From Stappia sp. TSB10P1A (lineage in GTDB: Bacteria > Pseudomonadota > Alphaproteobacteria > Rhizobiales > Stappiaceae), in contig NZ_FYAU01000014.1 of assembly GCF_900185725.1 (NCBI RefSeq), positions 124,001-188,000 of the forward strand: 64,000 bases of DNA. Reading direction: 5' to 3'. The notes under the pieces were generated by a model, which worked only from the letters and a program-made list of their open reading frames with translations, was not told the origin of the DNA and searched no databases. The position numbers and the translations under genes are program-made. Shown here in pieces: positions 50,045 to 59,297 of the stretch (position 1 is the first letter of the stretch; every line of letters begins with the position of its first letter).

Positions 50045-50868
50045 TCGGGGCCGGGCAGCACCTCGCGGATATAGGCGGCCATGCCGCGCGCCTGGTCCCA
50101 CTGGCGCGGATAGCCGAGCGAGACCTCCTCGAAGCGGGTGCCGTCGCGCCAGTCGGTGCGCCGCACATGCAGATGGCCGGAGACCACGGCCCGTGCGTTG
50201 AACCGCCGGTGCCAGTCGAAGGTTGCGCGCGTGCCGCACCAGGGAGTGAAGCGCGGTGCGCGCGGAATGTGGATCAGGTCCTCGCGCAGCGGAAAGTGGT
50301 TGATCAGCACGGTCGGCATGTCGGCGGGCAGGGCGGCCAGCCGCGCCTCCGTGTGCCGCAGGCGCTCGGCGCACCAGGCCTCGCGCGAGGCGAAGGGCGA
50401 GGGATTGAGGAACATCTCGTCGGCGCAGACCGAGCCCGTCTCGCGCGCCCAGCCGACGACGCCGTCGCGGCTGACATGGGCCGGGCGGAAACTGTAATCA
50501 TAGAGCAGGAACAGCGGCGCGATGGCGCAGGGGCCGCCGTCGCCGGTCCAGATCTGGTAGGGGTCCTCCGGCGTGACGACGCTATGCGCGCGCGCCGTCT
50601 CGACCAGGCGGCAGTAGCGCTCCTCGCCCACCAGAGCCGGTAGGCCGGCCTCCTCCGGGATCGCCCACAGGTCGTGGTTCCCCGGCACCCAGAACACCCG
50701 CGCGAAGCGCTTCGTCAGTTCGGTGAAGGCAAGCCGCATGTGGTCGAACCGCTCGCCGACATCGCCGGCGAGAATCAGCCAGTCGTCGCGATAGTCCGGC
50801 AGCGCCAGCAGCGCGTCGCGGTTGGCCGGGCTGGCGAGATGCAGGTCGCTGATGGCGCGCAGTTTCAT
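50002..50868 (-). CDS. calcineurin-like metallophosphoesterase
   Basis: A 288-residue phosphoesterase with all metal motifs: ISDLHL near 6-11, LAGDVGE near 33-39, VPGNHD near 61-66, INHFPL, and SGHLHVRR. Substrate unknown. It lies inside the PKS cluster between PPTase and FkbM genes. It could remove a phosphate from an inactive product, as some self-resistance enzymes do, or be an unrelated passenger. Confidence 0.85.
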   Translation of the reverse strand: MKLRAISDLHLASPANRDALLALPDYRDDWLILAGDVGERFDHMRLAFTELTKRFARVFWVPGNHDLWAIPEEAGLPALVGEERYCRLVETARAHSVVTPEDPYQIWTGDGGPCAIAPLFLLYDYSFRPAHVSRDGVVGWARETGSVCADEMFLNPSPFASREAWCAERLRHTEARLAALPADMPTVLINHFPLREDLIHIPRAPRFTPWCGTRATFDWHRRFNARAVVSGHLHVRRTDWRDGTRFEEVSLGYPRQWDQARGMAAYIREVLPGPDQPEDELAAPRFRK

Positions 50869-50983
50869 GAGGAGCCTTGGCGGGAACCATGTCCGGGATC
50901 GTTCCTTGACCCCTGTTTTCACATGGGGAACACTCGCTGCCGACGTCAACCCTCAAGGGGCGTCGCGATTCTTCCCGACCCGG

Positions 50984-51802
50984 ATGGACGGCCCCGTGAC
51001 CTTGAAGAAAGCCCTGCTGCCCGACGGCCGGGAAATCGCCTGCATCAACCCCTACGAGGTTGATTTCGCGGTACACGAGATCTTTTCGCAGGATCTTGCA
51101 GCCCATGGCCTGACATTGCAGCCGGACGGAGCGGTCTTCGATGTCGGCGCGAATATCGGCCTGTTCTCGCTGCATCTGCGCCAGCAGGCGCCGTCCGCAC
51201 GCATCTTCGCCTTCGAGCCGGTGCCACAGGTCTTCGCCGCGCTGGAGCACAATATGGCGCTGATCCAGCCGCAGGCCGTTGCCGTGCCGCTGGGACTTGG
51301 CGCCGAGGCCGGCGAGGTGGAGTTCGACTACTTCCCCGGCGTCGCGGCGCTGTCGACCGCGCATAGCGATGTCGGCGCGCGGATGGCCGGCGGCATCCGC
51401 GATCTTCTCAGGGGAAGCGCCGGCGAGGCGGTGCGCGCGGTGATCGAGCGGACCGGCGCGGGCGAACTGGCGCAGACGGACGGCTTTCTCGACGACCTGC
51501 TCCGGGTGGAGCGGGTGCGGGCCCGCATCGACACGCTGTCGTCGCAGATGGCCGCCTACGGTGTCGAGACGATCGACCTTCTGAAGATCGATACGGAAGG
51601 GGCCGAGGAGGAGGTGCTTGCCGGCATCACCGAGGCCGACTGGCCGCGCATTCGCCAATTGATGGTCGAGGTGCATCTGGGCTGGCCGAAGCTGGAGGAG
51701 ATCGCCTCCGGGCTGACGGCGCGCGGTTACCGGGTGACGACCGACACGCATCCGCTCGCCGAGGGCGGGGCGGCGGTTTTTCATCTCTACGCGGCACGAT
51801 AG
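50984..51802 (+). CDS. FkbM-family SAM methyltransferase
   Basis: A 272-residue O-methyltransferase of the FkbM family: VFDVGANIGLFSLHL near 43-57 (SAM loop), FAFEPVPQVFAAL near 70-82, and IDLLKIDTEGAEEEVLAGI near 195-213. It probably methylates a hydroxyl of the polyketide; with the adjacent P450 (11 bp downstream) it could set up a methylenedioxy bridge. ATG 50984 is preferred; the open frame upstream crosses the divergent gene. Confidence 0.88.
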   Translation: MDGPVTLKKALLPDGREIACINPYEVDFAVHEIFSQDLAAHGLTLQPDGAVFDVGANIGLFSLHLRQQAPSARIFAFEPVPQVFAALEHNMALIQPQAVAVPLGLGAEAGEVEFDYFPGVAALSTAHSDVGARMAGGIRDLLRGSAGEAVRAVIERTGAGELAQTDGFLDDLLRVERVRARIDTLSSQMAAYGVETIDLLKIDTEGAEEEVLAGITEADWPRIRQLMVEVHLGWPKLEEIASGLTARGYRVTTDTHPLAEGGAAVFHLYAAR

Positions 51803-51813
51803 GGGACGGGCAC

Positions 51814-53070
51814 ATGAGCGAGCGCGGCGCGGAAACGCAGGGCGAGCGGATCGACTGGTGGGGCATCCTCACCGACCGGGCCTTCCTGGAGAACCCTTAC
51901 AGCGAGTTGAAGCGGCTGCAGGCGCTCGGCCCCGTCCATCTCGACGAGGCCTCCGGCGTCTATTTCGTGCTCGGGCACCGCGCCTTCCTGAAGGTCGCGA
52001 AGTCCTCGGAGATGGGCCGCGACACCCGCCACTGGAAGAACGGCTGGACCGCGCCGGATTACCGGGTGCACGACCCCGTCGGCTACCGGCTGTTCAGCGA
52101 GTTCCAGCCGCAGATGATCAATTGCGACGGCGCCGAGCACGCCCGCATGCGCAAGGTCTACGAGCCCGCCTTCCGCTCGCAGGCCGTGCGCGACGTCGGG
52201 GCGCTTGTGGAGGCCGAGGCGGCGCAACTGCTGGAGGCGATGCCGCGCGAGGGCACCGTCGACATCATCGAGGCCTTTGCCGGCCCCCTGCCGCTGCGGG
52301 TCCTGTGCAAGCTCTTCGACATTCCGCAGAGCCTCGACGAGACGGTCGCGCGCTGGAGCGCCTCGCTGATCCGCATCGGCGACATCCTGATGACGCCGGA
52401 CCAGAAGAGCGAAGCGCTGGAGGCGCTGACCGAGTTCAAGGCCTTCCTGCGCGAGCACATCGCCGCCCGCCGCGCCCGGCCGGGCGACAGTCTGATGGAC
52501 CTTGCGATTCGCGCCCAGGACGAAGGCACGCTCGACGAGGAGGAGACGCTGACCAATCTCGTCTCCATGCTGGTCGCGGGCCACGAGACCACGGTGACGC
52601 TGATCGGCAACGGCCTGCTGCTGCTGCTCCGCCATCCCGGCGAGATGGCGCGGCTGCGAGCGGACCGCAGCCTGCTGCGCACCGCCATCGAGGAGTTCCT
52701 GCGCATGGAGCCGGGCGGCAACATGATCCTGCGGGTGGCGCGCGAGGACGTCGAGGTCGAAGGCACGCTGATCCCGGCCGGCGCCCCGGTGCTCGGCCTC
52801 ATCGGTGCGATCAACCGCGATCCGGCCCGCTTCGAGCGCGCCGACGAGGTCGATATCGGCCGCCCCGCCAATGCCCAGCTCACCTTCGGATCCGGCCCGC
52901 ATGTGTGCATCGGCGCTCCGCTGGCGCGGCTGGAGGCGCAGATCGCCTTTTCCGCCCTGCTTGACCGCTACGGCTCCATCGAACTGGCGGGCGAGCCCGA
53001 ATGGCGGCTCGACCGGCTGAACGCCCGAGGGCTCGGCCGCCTTCCGGTCCGCGTTGGAGGTGCTGCATGA
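51814..53070 (+). CDS. cytochrome P450
   Basis: A 418-residue soluble bacterial P450. The I-helix oxygen motif is MLVAGHETTVTL near 250-261, the K-helix ExxR lies in EEFLRMEP, and the haem loop FGSGPHVCIGAPLAR has Cys at 365. Likely a tailoring oxidase of the polyketide; methoxyl-to-methylenedioxy closure is one candidate given the FkbM neighbour. Overlaps the HCS gene by ATGA. Electron-transfer partners are not encoded nearby. Confidence 0.92.
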   Translation: MSERGAETQGERIDWWGILTDRAFLENPYSELKRLQALGPVHLDEASGVYFVLGHRAFLKVAKSSEMGRDTRHWKNGWTAPDYRVHDPVGYRLFSEFQPQMINCDGAEHARMRKVYEPAFRSQAVRDVGALVEAEAAQLLEAMPREGTVDIIEAFAGPLPLRVLCKLFDIPQSLDETVARWSASLIRIGDILMTPDQKSEALEALTEFKAFLREHIAARRARPGDSLMDLAIRAQDEGTLDEEETLTNLVSMLVAGHETTVTLIGNGLLLLLRHPGEMARLRADRSLLRTAIEEFLRMEPGGNMILRVAREDVEVEGTLIPAGAPVLGLIGAINRDPARFERADEVDIGRPANAQLTFGSGPHVCIGAPLARLEAQIAFSALLDRYGSIELAGEPEWRLDRLNARGLGRLPVRVGGAA

Positions 53071-54344
53071 CCCGTGCCGTCGGCATCGAGGCCCGCGCCG
53101 CCGGCATCGAGGCGATGAACGTCTATGGCGGCATGGCCTGTCTCGACGTCAAGGAGCTGTGCCTGCATCGCGGCCTCGACATGCCCCGCTTCGAGAACCT
53201 GCTGATGCAGGAAAAGACGGTGGCGCTTCCTTACGAGGACCCGGTGACCTTCGCGGTCAATGCGGCCCGACCGCTGATCGACGCGCTGGCGCCGGAGGAG
53301 CGCGCCCGCATCGAGATGGTGGTGACCTGCACCGAGTCCGGCATCGACTTCGGCAAGTCGCTCAGCACCTATGTGCATGCGCATCTGGACCTGCCGTCCA
53401 ACTGCCGGCTCTTCGAGATCAAGCAGGCCTGCTATTCCGGGACCGCCGGCTTGCAGATGGCGGTGAATTTCGTGCTGGCGCAGACCTCGCCCGGCGCCAA
53501 GGCCCTGGTGGTGGCGACCGACATTTCCCGCTTCGCGCTCGCCGATGCCGGCGCTATCGAGGAATGGGCCTATTCGGAGCCGAGTTCCGGTGCCGGCGCG
53601 GTGGCGATGCTGGTCTCCGACACGCCGCATGTCCTGCGCATCGATCCAGGCGCCTATGGCAACCATGGCTTCGAGGTGATGGACACCTGCCGCCCCGGCC
53701 CGGATACGGAGGCGGGCGACGCGGACCTGTCGCTGATGGCCTATCTCGACTGCTGCGAGGGCGCGTTCCGCGACTACAGTCGCCGGGTGGAGAAGGCTGA
53801 CTTTCGCGAAAGCTTCGGCCAGCTGTGCTTCCACACGCCGTTCGGCGGCATGGTCAAGGGCGCCCACCGGCACCTGATGCGCCGGCTCTACAAGACGCCG
53901 CCCAAGGAGATCGAGGCCGACTTCCAGTCGCGCCTCGCGCCGAGCCTTGCCTTCGGCAAGCGGGTCGGCAACACCGCCGGCGGCTCGGTCTTCGTGGCGC
54001 TGGCCGGCATGCTGGAGACGGCAGAAATCAATGCGCCGATGCGGGTCGGCCTGTTCTCCTACGGCTCGGGCTGCTGCTCGGAATTCTACAGCGGCGTGGT
54101 GACGCCGGAGAGCCAGGCGCGGCTGCGCGCGATGCGGATTTCGGCCGCACTGGACCGCCGCCATCGCCTCACCATCGCGGACTACGAGACCCTGCTGCGC
54201 GGCGAGAGCGTCGTTCGCTTCGGCACCAGGGACGCGGAACTGAACCACCAGATCGTGCCGGATGCCTGGCCGGTTGATGCGGCAGGCGACCGGCTTGTGC
54301 TGGATGCGGTCGTCGGCTACCACCGCAAGTATATCTGGATCTGA
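53067..54344 (+). CDS. HMG-CoA synthase-like beta-branching enzyme (HCS)
   Basis: A 425-residue HCS of PKS beta-branching cassettes. Catalytic Cys is at 122 in EIKQACYSGTAGLQ, His in FHTPFGGMVKGAHR, and Glu near the N-terminus in CTESGIDFGKSL. It condenses acetyl-ACP carbanion with the beta-keto group on the PKS. It is followed by donor ACP, decarboxylating KS and ECH, in the order usual for such cassettes. It should not be confused with the catabolic HMG-CoA genes of region D. Confidence 0.92.
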   Translation: MTRAVGIEARAAGIEAMNVYGGMACLDVKELCLHRGLDMPRFENLLMQEKTVALPYEDPVTFAVNAARPLIDALAPEERARIEMVVTCTESGIDFGKSLSTYVHAHLDLPSNCRLFEIKQACYSGTAGLQMAVNFVLAQTSPGAKALVVATDISRFALADAGAIEEWAYSEPSSGAGAVAMLVSDTPHVLRIDPGAYGNHGFEVMDTCRPGPDTEAGDADLSLMAYLDCCEGAFRDYSRRVEKADFRESFGQLCFHTPFGGMVKGAHRHLMRRLYKTPPKEIEADFQSRLAPSLAFGKRVGNTAGGSVFVALAGMLETAEINAPMRVGLFSYGSGCCSEFYSGVVTPESQARLRAMRISAALDRRHRLTIADYETLLRGESVVRFGTRDAELNHQIVPDAWPVDAAGDRLVLDAVVGYHRKYIWI

Positions 54345-54387
54345 GCCGGGCTGCCGCGACAGCGACGGAGCCGGAAAAGGGGGCGAG

Positions 54388-54633
54388 TTGGACAGCGACC
54401 GGATTGCCGAGATCATCATTGCCGAGATCCGCAGCACCGTGCCGGAGCTGGAGGCGCAGCCGATCACCCGCGCCGATTCCATGGCCGATCTCGGGGTCGA
54501 TTCCATCGAGCGCAGCGAGGTCATCCTGGCAACGCTGGAAGCCATCGGCCTGAAAGTGCCGATGGTCCAGTTGCACGGCCCCCGCAACATCGGCGAACTG
54601 GCCGATCTGCTGCATGCCAAGTCCAAGGCCTGA
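54388..54633 (+). CDS. acyl carrier protein, HCS-cassette donor ACP
   Basis: An 81-residue carrier protein starting at TTG 54388 with AAGGGGG upstream. The phosphopantetheine site is GVDSIERSE (Ser39), a form common in beta-branching donor ACPs. It carries malonyl/acetyl made by the AT and the adjacent KS and hands it to HCS. It overlaps the KS gene by 20 bp. Confidence 0.88.
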   Translation: MDSDRIAEIIIAEIRSTVPELEAQPITRADSMADLGVDSIERSEVILATLEAIGLKVPMVQLHGPRNIGELADLLHAKSKA

Positions 54634-55834
54634 CGTCCATCCGCCCGTCGTCACCGGCATCGGGGTCGCCAGCGGCCTCGGCCACGGCAAGGACGCGTTC
54701 CGGCAGGGGTTGTTCGAGGGGCGGAGCGTCTTCGCGCTGCTTGCCCGTCCCGGCCGACAACGCGGCGACGGCAGCCCGCCGTTCTTCGGCGTCGAGATGC
54801 CCGATCCGCCCTCGATCCTGCCGCCCCGGGTCGAGCGCACCGCCGGCCTCAGCGGCCGCGCGGCGGTCGCCGTCCTCGACGAGGCCTGGCGCGAGGCAGG
54901 GCTGGATCGCGTGGCGCCCGAGCGGATCGGCCTGATCGTCGGCGGAACCAACCTGATGGCGCGCGAGCAGTTTCTGAGCCTGCGCGACTATGCCGAGCGG
55001 CTGGACTTTCTGCCGCCGCGCCATGGCCACGTCTTCCTTGATACCGATATTTGCGGCCTGTGCGCCTCGCAGTTTCCCATCCGCGGCTTTGCCCACACGA
55101 TCGGCGCGGCCTCGGCGAGCGGCGCGGCTGCGATCGTCGCGGCAGCCGAGGCCGTGTCGAGCGGCAGGGTCGATGCCTGTATCGCCCTCGGCGCCTTGCA
55201 GGACGTTTCCGCGTTGGACCTGCAGGGCTTCCGGGCGCTCGGCGCGCTGGGCGCGGGGCCGGTCTGCCGGCCGATGGACAGGGGCCATGACGGTTTCCTC
55301 TATGGCGAGGCCTGCGCCGCGCTGGTCGTCACCCGGCCGGAGCTTGCCGGGGGCACGATCTATGGCCGCGTGCTGGGAGCGGGCTTTTGCGCCGATGGCT
55401 GCCGAGGGCCGGAGCCGAACTCCGACGGGCAAGTTCGCGCCGCGCAAGACGCGCTGGCCGACGCCGGATTGGCGGCCGCCGACATCGACTATGTCAATGC
55501 CCATGCTACCGGAACGCCGTCCGGCGACGACGCCGAGCTTGAGACCCTGCGCCGGCTCAATCTCGGCCACGCGCGGGTCAACGCCACCAAGTCGATCATC
55601 GGGCACGGGTTGAGCGCGGCCGGCGCTGTCGAGGCCGCCGCCGTGCTGATCCAGATGCGCGAGGGGCTGCTGCACCCGGTGCTGCATCTCGAGACGCCGC
55701 TGGACGAGGGTTTCGGCTGGGTGCGGGGCGGGATGGCGGAGCACCGCATCCGCCACGCGCTCAAATTCTCCTTCGGCTTCGGCGGCAGCAATATCGCGCT
55801 GGTCTTCGGGGCGCCGGAAGGAGCGGCGGCATGA
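54614..55834 (+). CDS. decarboxylating ketosynthase (KS-S) of HCS cassette
   Basis: A 406-residue ketosynthase homologue in which the nucleophilic Cys is Ser167 (GAASASGAA where condensing enzymes have T-A-C-x-S/T-G). The two His motifs remain: NAHATGTPSGDD and KSIIGHGLSAAG. Such variants decarboxylate malonyl-ACP to acetyl-ACP for the HCS reaction. Position and overlap with the ACP and ECH genes support this. Confidence 0.9.
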   Translation: MPSPRPDVHPPVVTGIGVASGLGHGKDAFRQGLFEGRSVFALLARPGRQRGDGSPPFFGVEMPDPPSILPPRVERTAGLSGRAAVAVLDEAWREAGLDRVAPERIGLIVGGTNLMAREQFLSLRDYAERLDFLPPRHGHVFLDTDICGLCASQFPIRGFAHTIGAASASGAAAIVAAAEAVSSGRVDACIALGALQDVSALDLQGFRALGALGAGPVCRPMDRGHDGFLYGEACAALVVTRPELAGGTIYGRVLGAGFCADGCRGPEPNSDGQVRAAQDALADAGLAAADIDYVNAHATGTPSGDDAELETLRRLNLGHARVNATKSIIGHGLSAAGAVEAAAVLIQMREGLLHPVLHLETPLDEGFGWVRGGMAEHRIRHALKFSFGFGGSNIALVFGAPEGAAA

Positions 55835-56604
55835 CAGAGTTCTCGACGATCTCCTGCGACATCGCTCAAGGCATTTGCCGCCTCCGCTTTACCCGGCCGG
55901 AGGCCGGCAACAGCATCACGCCGCAGATGGTGCAAGACCTGCACGCGGCCTTCGATCTCTGCGAGGCGGGCGAGGGGGCGGATGGCCGGCCCGTCACGGT
56001 CGCGGTGCTGGAGGGCAGCGACGACGTCTTCTGCATGGGCGGCGATTTCGACGCGGTCGCCGAGGATGCCGAGCCGATGGACCCGGCGCCGCTCTACGAT
56101 CTGTGGCTGCGCATGGCGCGCGGGCCGTTTGTGACCGTGAGCGTGGTGCGCGGCAGGGCCAATGCCGGGGGCGTCGGACTGGCGGCGGCCGCCGATATCG
56201 TGATCGCGGACGAGACCGCGAGCTTTGCCCTGTCGGAGCTGCTGTTCGGCCTCTATCCGGCCTGCGTGCTGCCGTTCCTGGCGCGCCGCGTGGGGGCGCA
56301 GCGCGCCCGCTACATGACGCTGATGACGCGGCCGGTGGGCGCGCGCGATGCCCTGTCCTTCGGACTGGTCGATGCGCTCGGCGAGCGGGCCGACGAGGTT
56401 CTGCGCCAGCACCTGATGCGGTTGCGGCTGCCGGGACGGGCGGGCATCGCCCGCTTCAAGGCACATGCCGGAGCGGGGCTCGATGACCTTGAGGGGCAGC
56501 GCGAGGCGGCGCTCGCCGCCAATCGCGAGATGTTCGCCGATCCGCGGATCCGGGCCGATATCCGCCGCTACGTGAGGGACGCCAAGTTCCCCTGGGAGGC
56601 GTGA
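55831..56604 (+). CDS. enoyl-CoA hydratase-like ECH of HCS cassette
   Basis: A 257-residue crotonase-fold protein. Oxyanion loops are visible in VFCMGGDFDAV near 65-75 and RGRANAGGVGLAAAADIV near 107-124; an acidic residue is in SELLFGLYP near 135. It probably dehydrates the HMG-like intermediate (ECH1 role). Only one ECH is found in the window although exomethylene/methyl branching usually needs a decarboxylating ECH2. Overlaps the convergent amidotransferase gene by 37 bp. Confidence 0.88.
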   Translation: MTEFSTISCDIAQGICRLRFTRPEAGNSITPQMVQDLHAAFDLCEAGEGADGRPVTVAVLEGSDDVFCMGGDFDAVAEDAEPMDPAPLYDLWLRMARGPFVTVSVVRGRANAGGVGLAAAADIVIADETASFALSELLFGLYPACVLPFLARRVGAQRARYMTLMTRPVGARDALSFGLVDALGERADEVLRQHLMRLRLPGRAGIARFKAHAGAGLDDLEGQREAALAANREMFADPRIRADIRRYVRDAKFPWEA

Positions 56605-58577
56605 GGTGCGGCCTCCTCGCGCAGGTCCACCGCGCGTTGCAGCGGCGGCAGGGCGTTTGAGATCCCTGCCTGTCCGAGGTCGTGCCTGCGCACGAAGAAC
56701 CGGTCGAGCAGCGCGATGGAGAGCAGGAACAGGAAGGTCTGGTTTTCCTTCGTGCTGACCTCTTCGGCCGGCCTGGTCAGCACTTTCGTGGCAAGGCGCT
56801 GGGCGAATTTCGCATTGAGGAAGGGCAGGTTCGCCAGTTCGCTCTCCGACAGGACGAGATCGAGATAGTCCGGCCGGCGCGCGGCGAAGGCGGCCGCGTC
56901 CGGTGCCCGGTACGGGAACTTGCGCTTGTCGGCGACCGCGCCCGGCAGTCGGTCGCGGAAGGCCTCGCGCAGCAGCCGTTTCTCGGTGAACCCGTCGTCG
57001 AAGCGCAGGTTGACGGAGGCGGCGAGCCCGATCACGGACGGATCGAGGAACGGGCAGCGGTTCTCCACCCCGTGGGCAAGGCTCATGCGGTCGCCCTGGG
57101 TCGACAGCAGGTAGCCGGGCAGCAGGGTCTTGTATTCCAGCCACTGCGCCTTTTCGACCGCGCTCATCGAGCCGAACTCGGGGCTGCCGGCAACGAGCGC
57201 CGAAATCTCGGCAAAGGGATCGCTGGGCGCGTTCAGCAGGCGGGCCGAGAACTGGCCGTTCTGGAAGCGCAGCTCATGCGAGAAGAGGCCCGGCATCTTC
57301 TCAGCCGAGAACTGGTGGTAGAGCCCGGTGACGGCGGCAATGTCCTTCGGCCCGTAATGGGCGAGATGCGGGTAGAGCCGCTCCAGCCGGCTGCGCCGCA
57401 CGTCCTCGGGCAGCTCGTTCCACGCGGCGCGCAGCAGCGTTTCCTTGAACAGGTCGTAGCCGAGAAAGGCCTCGTCGGCGCCTTCGCCGCTGAGAATGAC
57501 CTTGATGCCCGCCTCGCGGGTGCGCTGCGACAGCAGGAACATCGGGATGAAGGCGCTGCGGAAGGCCGGCACCTCCGCGTGATAGACCGCATCGGGGCAG
57601 GCCTCGGCGATATCGGCATGGCTGATGCGGCGGGCGTGATGGCGGGTGCCCAGGTGCTCCGCGACGAGGCGCTGCTCGGCGGATTCGTCGAACTCCGTAT
57701 CCTCGAACTCGACCGAAAAGGTGGAGAGCGGATGCGGGGTCAGCTCACGGGCGAGCGCGGCGACGATGGCCGAGTCCACTCCGCCGCTGAGATAGACGCC
57801 GACCTCCACATCGCTGCGCAGGCGCAAGGACACGGCATCGGTCATCCGCTCGCGGATCCGCTCGATGGCGTCCCCTTCGCTGGCAACAGTCTCGGTCGGC
57901 GCAAAGGACAGCGTGTCATAGGCGAAGCGCTCGATCCGCCCCTGGCGAACCCTTGCCCATTCTCCCATCGGCAGGCTCTCGATGCCCCGGAAGCCGGACT
58001 GGTGCGGCAGCGGTGTCCACTGGCCGAGGATCGCGGCGAGTTGCTGCGGGTCCTGCTCGAACCGGAACCCCGGAACGGCGAGAAAGGCCTTCATCTCGGA
58101 AGCGAAGAGGATGGTCTCGCCATGCCGGGCGAGAAAGAGCGGGCGCTTGCCGTATTTGTCGCGGGCCAGGAACAGCTCCTGCCGCTCGTGGTCGTAGAGC
58201 GCGAAGGCGAAACCGCCGTTAAAGCGCGTCAGGCAGTCCGGTCCCCAGGCGATCCAGGCGCGCAGCACGACTTCCGTGTCGCAGCCGGTGCGGAAGACAT
58301 GGCCGAGACTGACAAGCGTCTCGCGCAGCTCCCGGTAGTTGTAGACTTCGCCATTGTAGCAGAGCCAGTAGCGCCCGCTTTCGTCGCTGACCGGTTGCAG
58401 CCCGGCCGCCGGATCGAGAATGGCGAGGCGCACGGTGCCCATGGCGAAACCGTCGTCCACCACATAGCCGGCGCCGTCCGGTCCGCGATGGGCGATTGCC
58501 GCGAGCATGGCGCGGATCCGGGCGCCTTGATCCCCTGAGATGGGGGTGGCACTGAGGAAACCGGCGATGCCGCACAT
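56568..58577 (-). CDS. AsnB-type glutamine-dependent amidotransferase
   Basis: A 669-residue asparagine synthase family enzyme. The N-terminal glutaminase starts MCGIAGF (nucleophile Cys2 after Met removal), and the synthase domain has the ATP loop VGVYLSGGVDSAIVAAL near 256-272 and SGEGADEAFLGYD. In glutarimide polyketides such an enzyme converts the malonyl starter on a dedicated ACP to malonamyl. The companion ACP is encoded 52 bp upstream. This supports a glutarimide product. Slightly longer than housekeeping AsnB. Confidence 0.9.
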   Translation of the reverse strand: MCGIAGFLSATPISGDQGARIRAMLAAIAHRGPDGAGYVVDDGFAMGTVRLAILDPAAGLQPVSDESGRYWLCYNGEVYNYRELRETLVSLGHVFRTGCDTEVVLRAWIAWGPDCLTRFNGGFAFALYDHERQELFLARDKYGKRPLFLARHGETILFASEMKAFLAVPGFRFEQDPQQLAAILGQWTPLPHQSGFRGIESLPMGEWARVRQGRIERFAYDTLSFAPTETVASEGDAIERIRERMTDAVSLRLRSDVEVGVYLSGGVDSAIVAALARELTPHPLSTFSVEFEDTEFDESAEQRLVAEHLGTRHHARRISHADIAEACPDAVYHAEVPAFRSAFIPMFLLSQRTREAGIKVILSGEGADEAFLGYDLFKETLLRAAWNELPEDVRRSRLERLYPHLAHYGPKDIAAVTGLYHQFSAEKMPGLFSHELRFQNGQFSARLLNAPSDPFAEISALVAGSPEFGSMSAVEKAQWLEYKTLLPGYLLSTQGDRMSLAHGVENRCPFLDPSVIGLAASVNLRFDDGFTEKRLLREAFRDRLPGAVADKRKFPYRAPDAAAFAARRPDYLDLVLSESELANLPFLNAKFAQRLATKVLTRPAEEVSTKENQTFLFLLSIALLDRFFVRRHDLGQAGISNALPPLQRAVDLREEAAPHASQGNLASLT

Positions 58578-58629
58578 GAAGTCGCTTGCCCCCTGGATCG
58601 GTTCCGGCCGGCTCTCCGGCCGCTTGCGT

Positions 58630-58878
58630 TCAGCCCGCCGCGCGGGCCGCGACCTTGCGGGCCACGGTTTCGCGGATCTGGACGAGGCTGACCAGCACGT
58701 CGCCGGTCATTTCCTGCTCGGTGAAGCGGATGTCGAACTCCTGCTCCAGAAAGCGGATCAACTGCACATAGCCGAAGGAGTCCATCACGCCCTCCTTGAA
58801 CAGGTCGGAGTCCTCGGGAAACGAGTCGTCGAACTCGATCAGAAACTGATTCTCGATGAAATCCCGAATTTTATCCAT
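58630..58878 (-). CDS. acyl carrier protein paired with amidotransferase
   Basis: An 82-residue free ACP. The carrier serine is Ser34 in GVMDSFGYVQLIRFLE. Start at 58878 with GGAG upstream. It is co-transcribed with the amidotransferase and most probably carries the malonyl group that becomes the amide starter of a glutarimide ring. The two-gene - strand unit faces the exporters across a 419-bp regulatory gap. Confidence 0.88.
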   Translation of the reverse strand: MDKIRDFIENQFLIEFDDSFPEDSDLFKEGVMDSFGYVQLIRFLEQEFDIRFTEQEMTGDVLVSLVQIRETVARKVAARAAG

Positions 58879-59297
58879 ACGCTCCGATCGCTTGCAGCAG
58901 GGGCTGGAAACCCGGTGGAGTCTGAGGGAGGACAGGCCGGCGGGAGGCCGCCACGCGACATCCCGTTTCCCCCCCCGATGCACCGCGCGAGGCGGAACGA
59001 CCCTACGGTATCGAATAAGTGTGCGCCGCAACAGCCCTTCCGCTACATGTTGATGAGCGAACCGTGAAAGGGATGGGGATGCATGCAAGGGGGACAATCC
59101 CGGACGCCACGACAAGGCGCACACTTGCAACCGGAAGGCTCGCTGAATAGCATTTCGGGAGGTGGCCGTTGCCACCCGACGATAGCGAAAGACCAGCGAA
59201 ATCAGACCGGTGAACAAGTTGCCGCCGGAGCGCCGGGGGCGCCGGGGCGCGGATCGCACGGCATTGGCACAGGGGCATTCACCGTGGTTCGGTCAGT
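58879..59297. promoter_or_regulatory. 419-bp divergent intergenic region with inverted repeat
   Basis: No gene is supported. Exact 11-bp arms AAGTGTGCGCC (59017-59027) and GGCGCACACTT (59116-59126) are separated by 88 bp, and a small hairpin GGTGGC-CGTT-GCCACC is at 59161-59176. As the only large divergent gap in the polyketide locus it should hold promoters for the ACP/amidotransferase unit and for the exporter/AT-ER operon. Confidence 0.5.

Noticed and set aside
53067-54344. Primary-metabolism HMG-CoA synthase feeding the mvaA/mvaB genes.
   Set aside because: It is coupled to ACP, Ser-type KS and ECH, the standard polyketide beta-branching cassette.
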